A stretch of 64,000 bases of DNA from NCBI GenBank assembly GCA_963714055.1, contig OY970227.1:2418001-2482000 (forward strand). The letters run 5' to 3'. A program made the position numbers and the translations under genes. This DNA comes from JACDBE01 sp963714055 (GTDB lineage Bacteria > Actinomycetota > Acidimicrobiia > Spongiisociales > UBA5794). The notes under the pieces are model-generated. The model searched no databases and was not told the DNA's origin. It worked only from the letters and a program-made list of their open reading frames with translations. The number at the start of each line of letters is the position of its first letter. The stretch's first letter is position 1. Shown piece after piece: positions 62,916 to 64,000 of the stretch.

Positions 62916-64000
62916 TCAGTTGTTCCCGATGAGACCGTCTGCCATGTCGGCGTAGACCGCCTGGGCGGCGTCGCCGAGGAACACGACCGACGCCGCTCCC
63001 ACCCAGCCCAGCGACGCCGGGAGCACGGTGTTCGTGATCGTCTCTGGGTCGGCGACGTGGGCGGCGGCGGCGAAGGTCACCAGCGCCCTGGTGCCGAGGC
63101 TGGTGAAGCCGTGGTTGCTGTAGCTCGCCACCCATTCGGGCAGGTGGACGAGGCCCATGTCCTGGACCATGGTGAGTGCCGCCAGGATGATGCGCCCCTG
63201 GTTGACGGTGCGGTCGAGGTCGCCGTTGGGCAGGTCCTTGCGGATGCGGGCGAGGCGTAGGGCGAGCTGGGGATCCAGGGACTGCTCGCCTTCCGGGTAG
63301 TCAGCCCAGCTGTTGCCGCTGGGCATCGCCGTCGGCAGCGTTATCTCGAGGTTGCCGAGGTCCCCCATCAGGCCGAGGAAACCCTCGAACCCGACCGCCA
63401 CCCAACCCTCGAGGTCGAGGCCGGTGGTCTCCTCCAGGATCTGCTGCATGCCCTCCGGACCGCGACCGGGCATGAGGTCGGTGAGCTTGCTGCCCTGGAT
63501 CCAGCTGTCGCGGGGGAATCCGACCAGGGCGCCGGTGCCCTGGCGGGGACGCAGCGTGAGGATGTGGATGCTGTCGGCGCGGAGGTTCAGCTGGTCCTCC
63601 CCGACACGAGCGTCGGAGCCGATCACCACCAGGTTGCGGAGGTTGTCGGGACCGAGCCACGGGGGACGCCCGTCGAGCATCGCCGCCACGATGCGCCAGT
63701 CCCTCCGGGCACCCTTGGGATCGACGAACACCAGGCCGTCGGTTTCGGTGGCGACCACCCCGACGCGGTCGCCGTTGGCCAGCGTCGCCACCGAGCCATG
63801 CGCCCGCACCACCCCGGGCGAGACCTCATGGCCCCGCACGTACTGATCGAGCCCGGCGACCATCGCCGGCATCGGCCCGGCGCCATCGATCAGATGGTTG
63901 TAGAGCTGCTCGGCCAGCGCCTGCAGGCGGGAAGGCACAGGGCCACGGAGCGTCACCGTCGGCGGGGGCGGCGGGGTGGTGGTCGTGGTCGTCGGGGGAA
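62916..64000 (-). CDS. LCP family protein, N-terminus outside window
   Basis: LytR-CpsA-Psr domain protein, which transfers polymers such as arabinogalactan or teichoic acid precursors to peptidoglycan. Features are NLRNLVVIGSDARVGEDQLN, RADSIHILTLRPRQGTGALV, GFPRDSWI, GLDLEGWVAVGFEGFLGLMG, DLGNLEITLP and LALRLARIRKDLPNGDLDRT. The conserved Arg/Asp residues (SDAR, RADSI, PRDS) are present. The frame stays open upstream of the GTG at 63956 through a Thr/Pro-rich linker (VVTT...PPPPP) to the window edge, so that GTG is internal and the gene continues outside. Confidence 0.87.
   Translation of the reverse strand, partial: PPTTTTTTPPPPPTVTLRGPVPSRLQALAEQLYNHLIDGAGPMPAMVAGLDQYVRGHEVSPGVVRAHGSVATLANGDRVGVVATETDGLVFVDPKGARRDWRIVAAMLDGRPPWLGPDNLRNLVVIGSDARVGEDQLNLRADSIHILTLRPRQGTGALVGFPRDSWIQGSKLTDLMPGRGPEGMQQILEETTGLDLEGWVAVGFEGFLGLMGDLGNLEITLPTAMPSGNSWADYPEGEQSLDPQLALRLARIRKDLPNGDLDRTVNQGRIILAALTMVQDMGLVHLPEWVASYSNHGFTSLGTRALVTFAAAAHVADPETITNTVLPASLGWVGAASVVFLGDAAQAVYADMADGLIGNN

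Noticed and set aside
63954..63956. GTG considered as the LCP start
   Set aside because: The frame stays open upstream through a Thr/Pro-rich linker to the window edge, and the protein would lack the family's N-terminal membrane segment.

Overview
This is a GC-rich (roughly 70% by eye), densely coding bacterial chromosome segment with many 4-nt start/stop overlaps. It fits an actinobacterium. F420/LLM-type and PPOX proteins, a Tad-pilus locus with a DUF4244-type pilin, a DUF1023 hydrolase, an IdeR-like box and many start codons lying 6-7 nt after a TANNNT motif (leaderless genes) all point there. The complete System I cytochrome c maturation operon is less usual for actinobacteria and suggests a deep lineage such as Acidimicrobiia; that placement is inference. 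I saw no rRNA, tRNA, CRISPR array, IS element or prophage.

Layout. 0-6.4 kb: a two-component system (kinase cut by the window edge), a DUF1023 hydrolase, a small membrane protein, TypA/BipA and a coupled ankyrin-repeat protein. 6.4-10.3 kb: a lone molybdopterin-fold protein, a polar amino-acid ABC transporter and a thioesterase-like protein. 10.4-14.8 kb: two closely similar halogenase-like flavoproteins flank a cation/proton antiporter; the first flavoprotein has one frame change and the antiporter has about six. 14.8-18.7 kb: a ferric-iron ABC transporter behind an IdeR/DtxR-like box and a short leader ORF. 18.7-25.9 kb: a methyltransferase with its own coupled upstream ORF, PurU, DUF1697, a frameshifted SulP transporter, an MscS-type channel, two small membrane proteins and a NUDIX hydrolase. 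25.9-33.7 kb: TldD/TldE/DUF2007, a DPE2-like 4-alpha-glucanotransferase, a PPOX protein and a CrtI-like oxidoreductase. 33.8-40.3 kb: ccmABCDEF, ccmH, a TPR (CcmI-like) protein and a CcmG thioredoxin. 40.3-52.5 kb: a methyltransferase, an M1 aminopeptidase, a DUF559 protein between inverted repeat copies, a PAC2 protein, histidine ammonia-lyase, an LEA-like protein, a haem-binding protein, HdeD, GDPD, a MOSC-like protein and LeuCD. 52.6-64 kb: an LLM oxidoreductase, an HTH regulator and MFS transporter (both frameshifted), a HAD phosphatase, a compact Tad operon, an alcohol dehydrogenase, an MBL hydrolase, VapBC and the start-truncated end of an LCP protein.

The most unusual non-coding signal is a dispersed palindromic unit of about 53 bp. 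Two copies form an inverted pair at 28933-29061, and two more flank the DUF559 gene at 43578 and 44714. Other points of interest are the flavoprotein/antiporter/flavoprotein block with intact WxWxIP motifs, the paired short leader ORFs on both sides of the iron box, and a duplicated promoter in front of ccmA. Frame changes in five genes are either real decay or sequence/assembly error and need to be separated before any of these genes is called dead.
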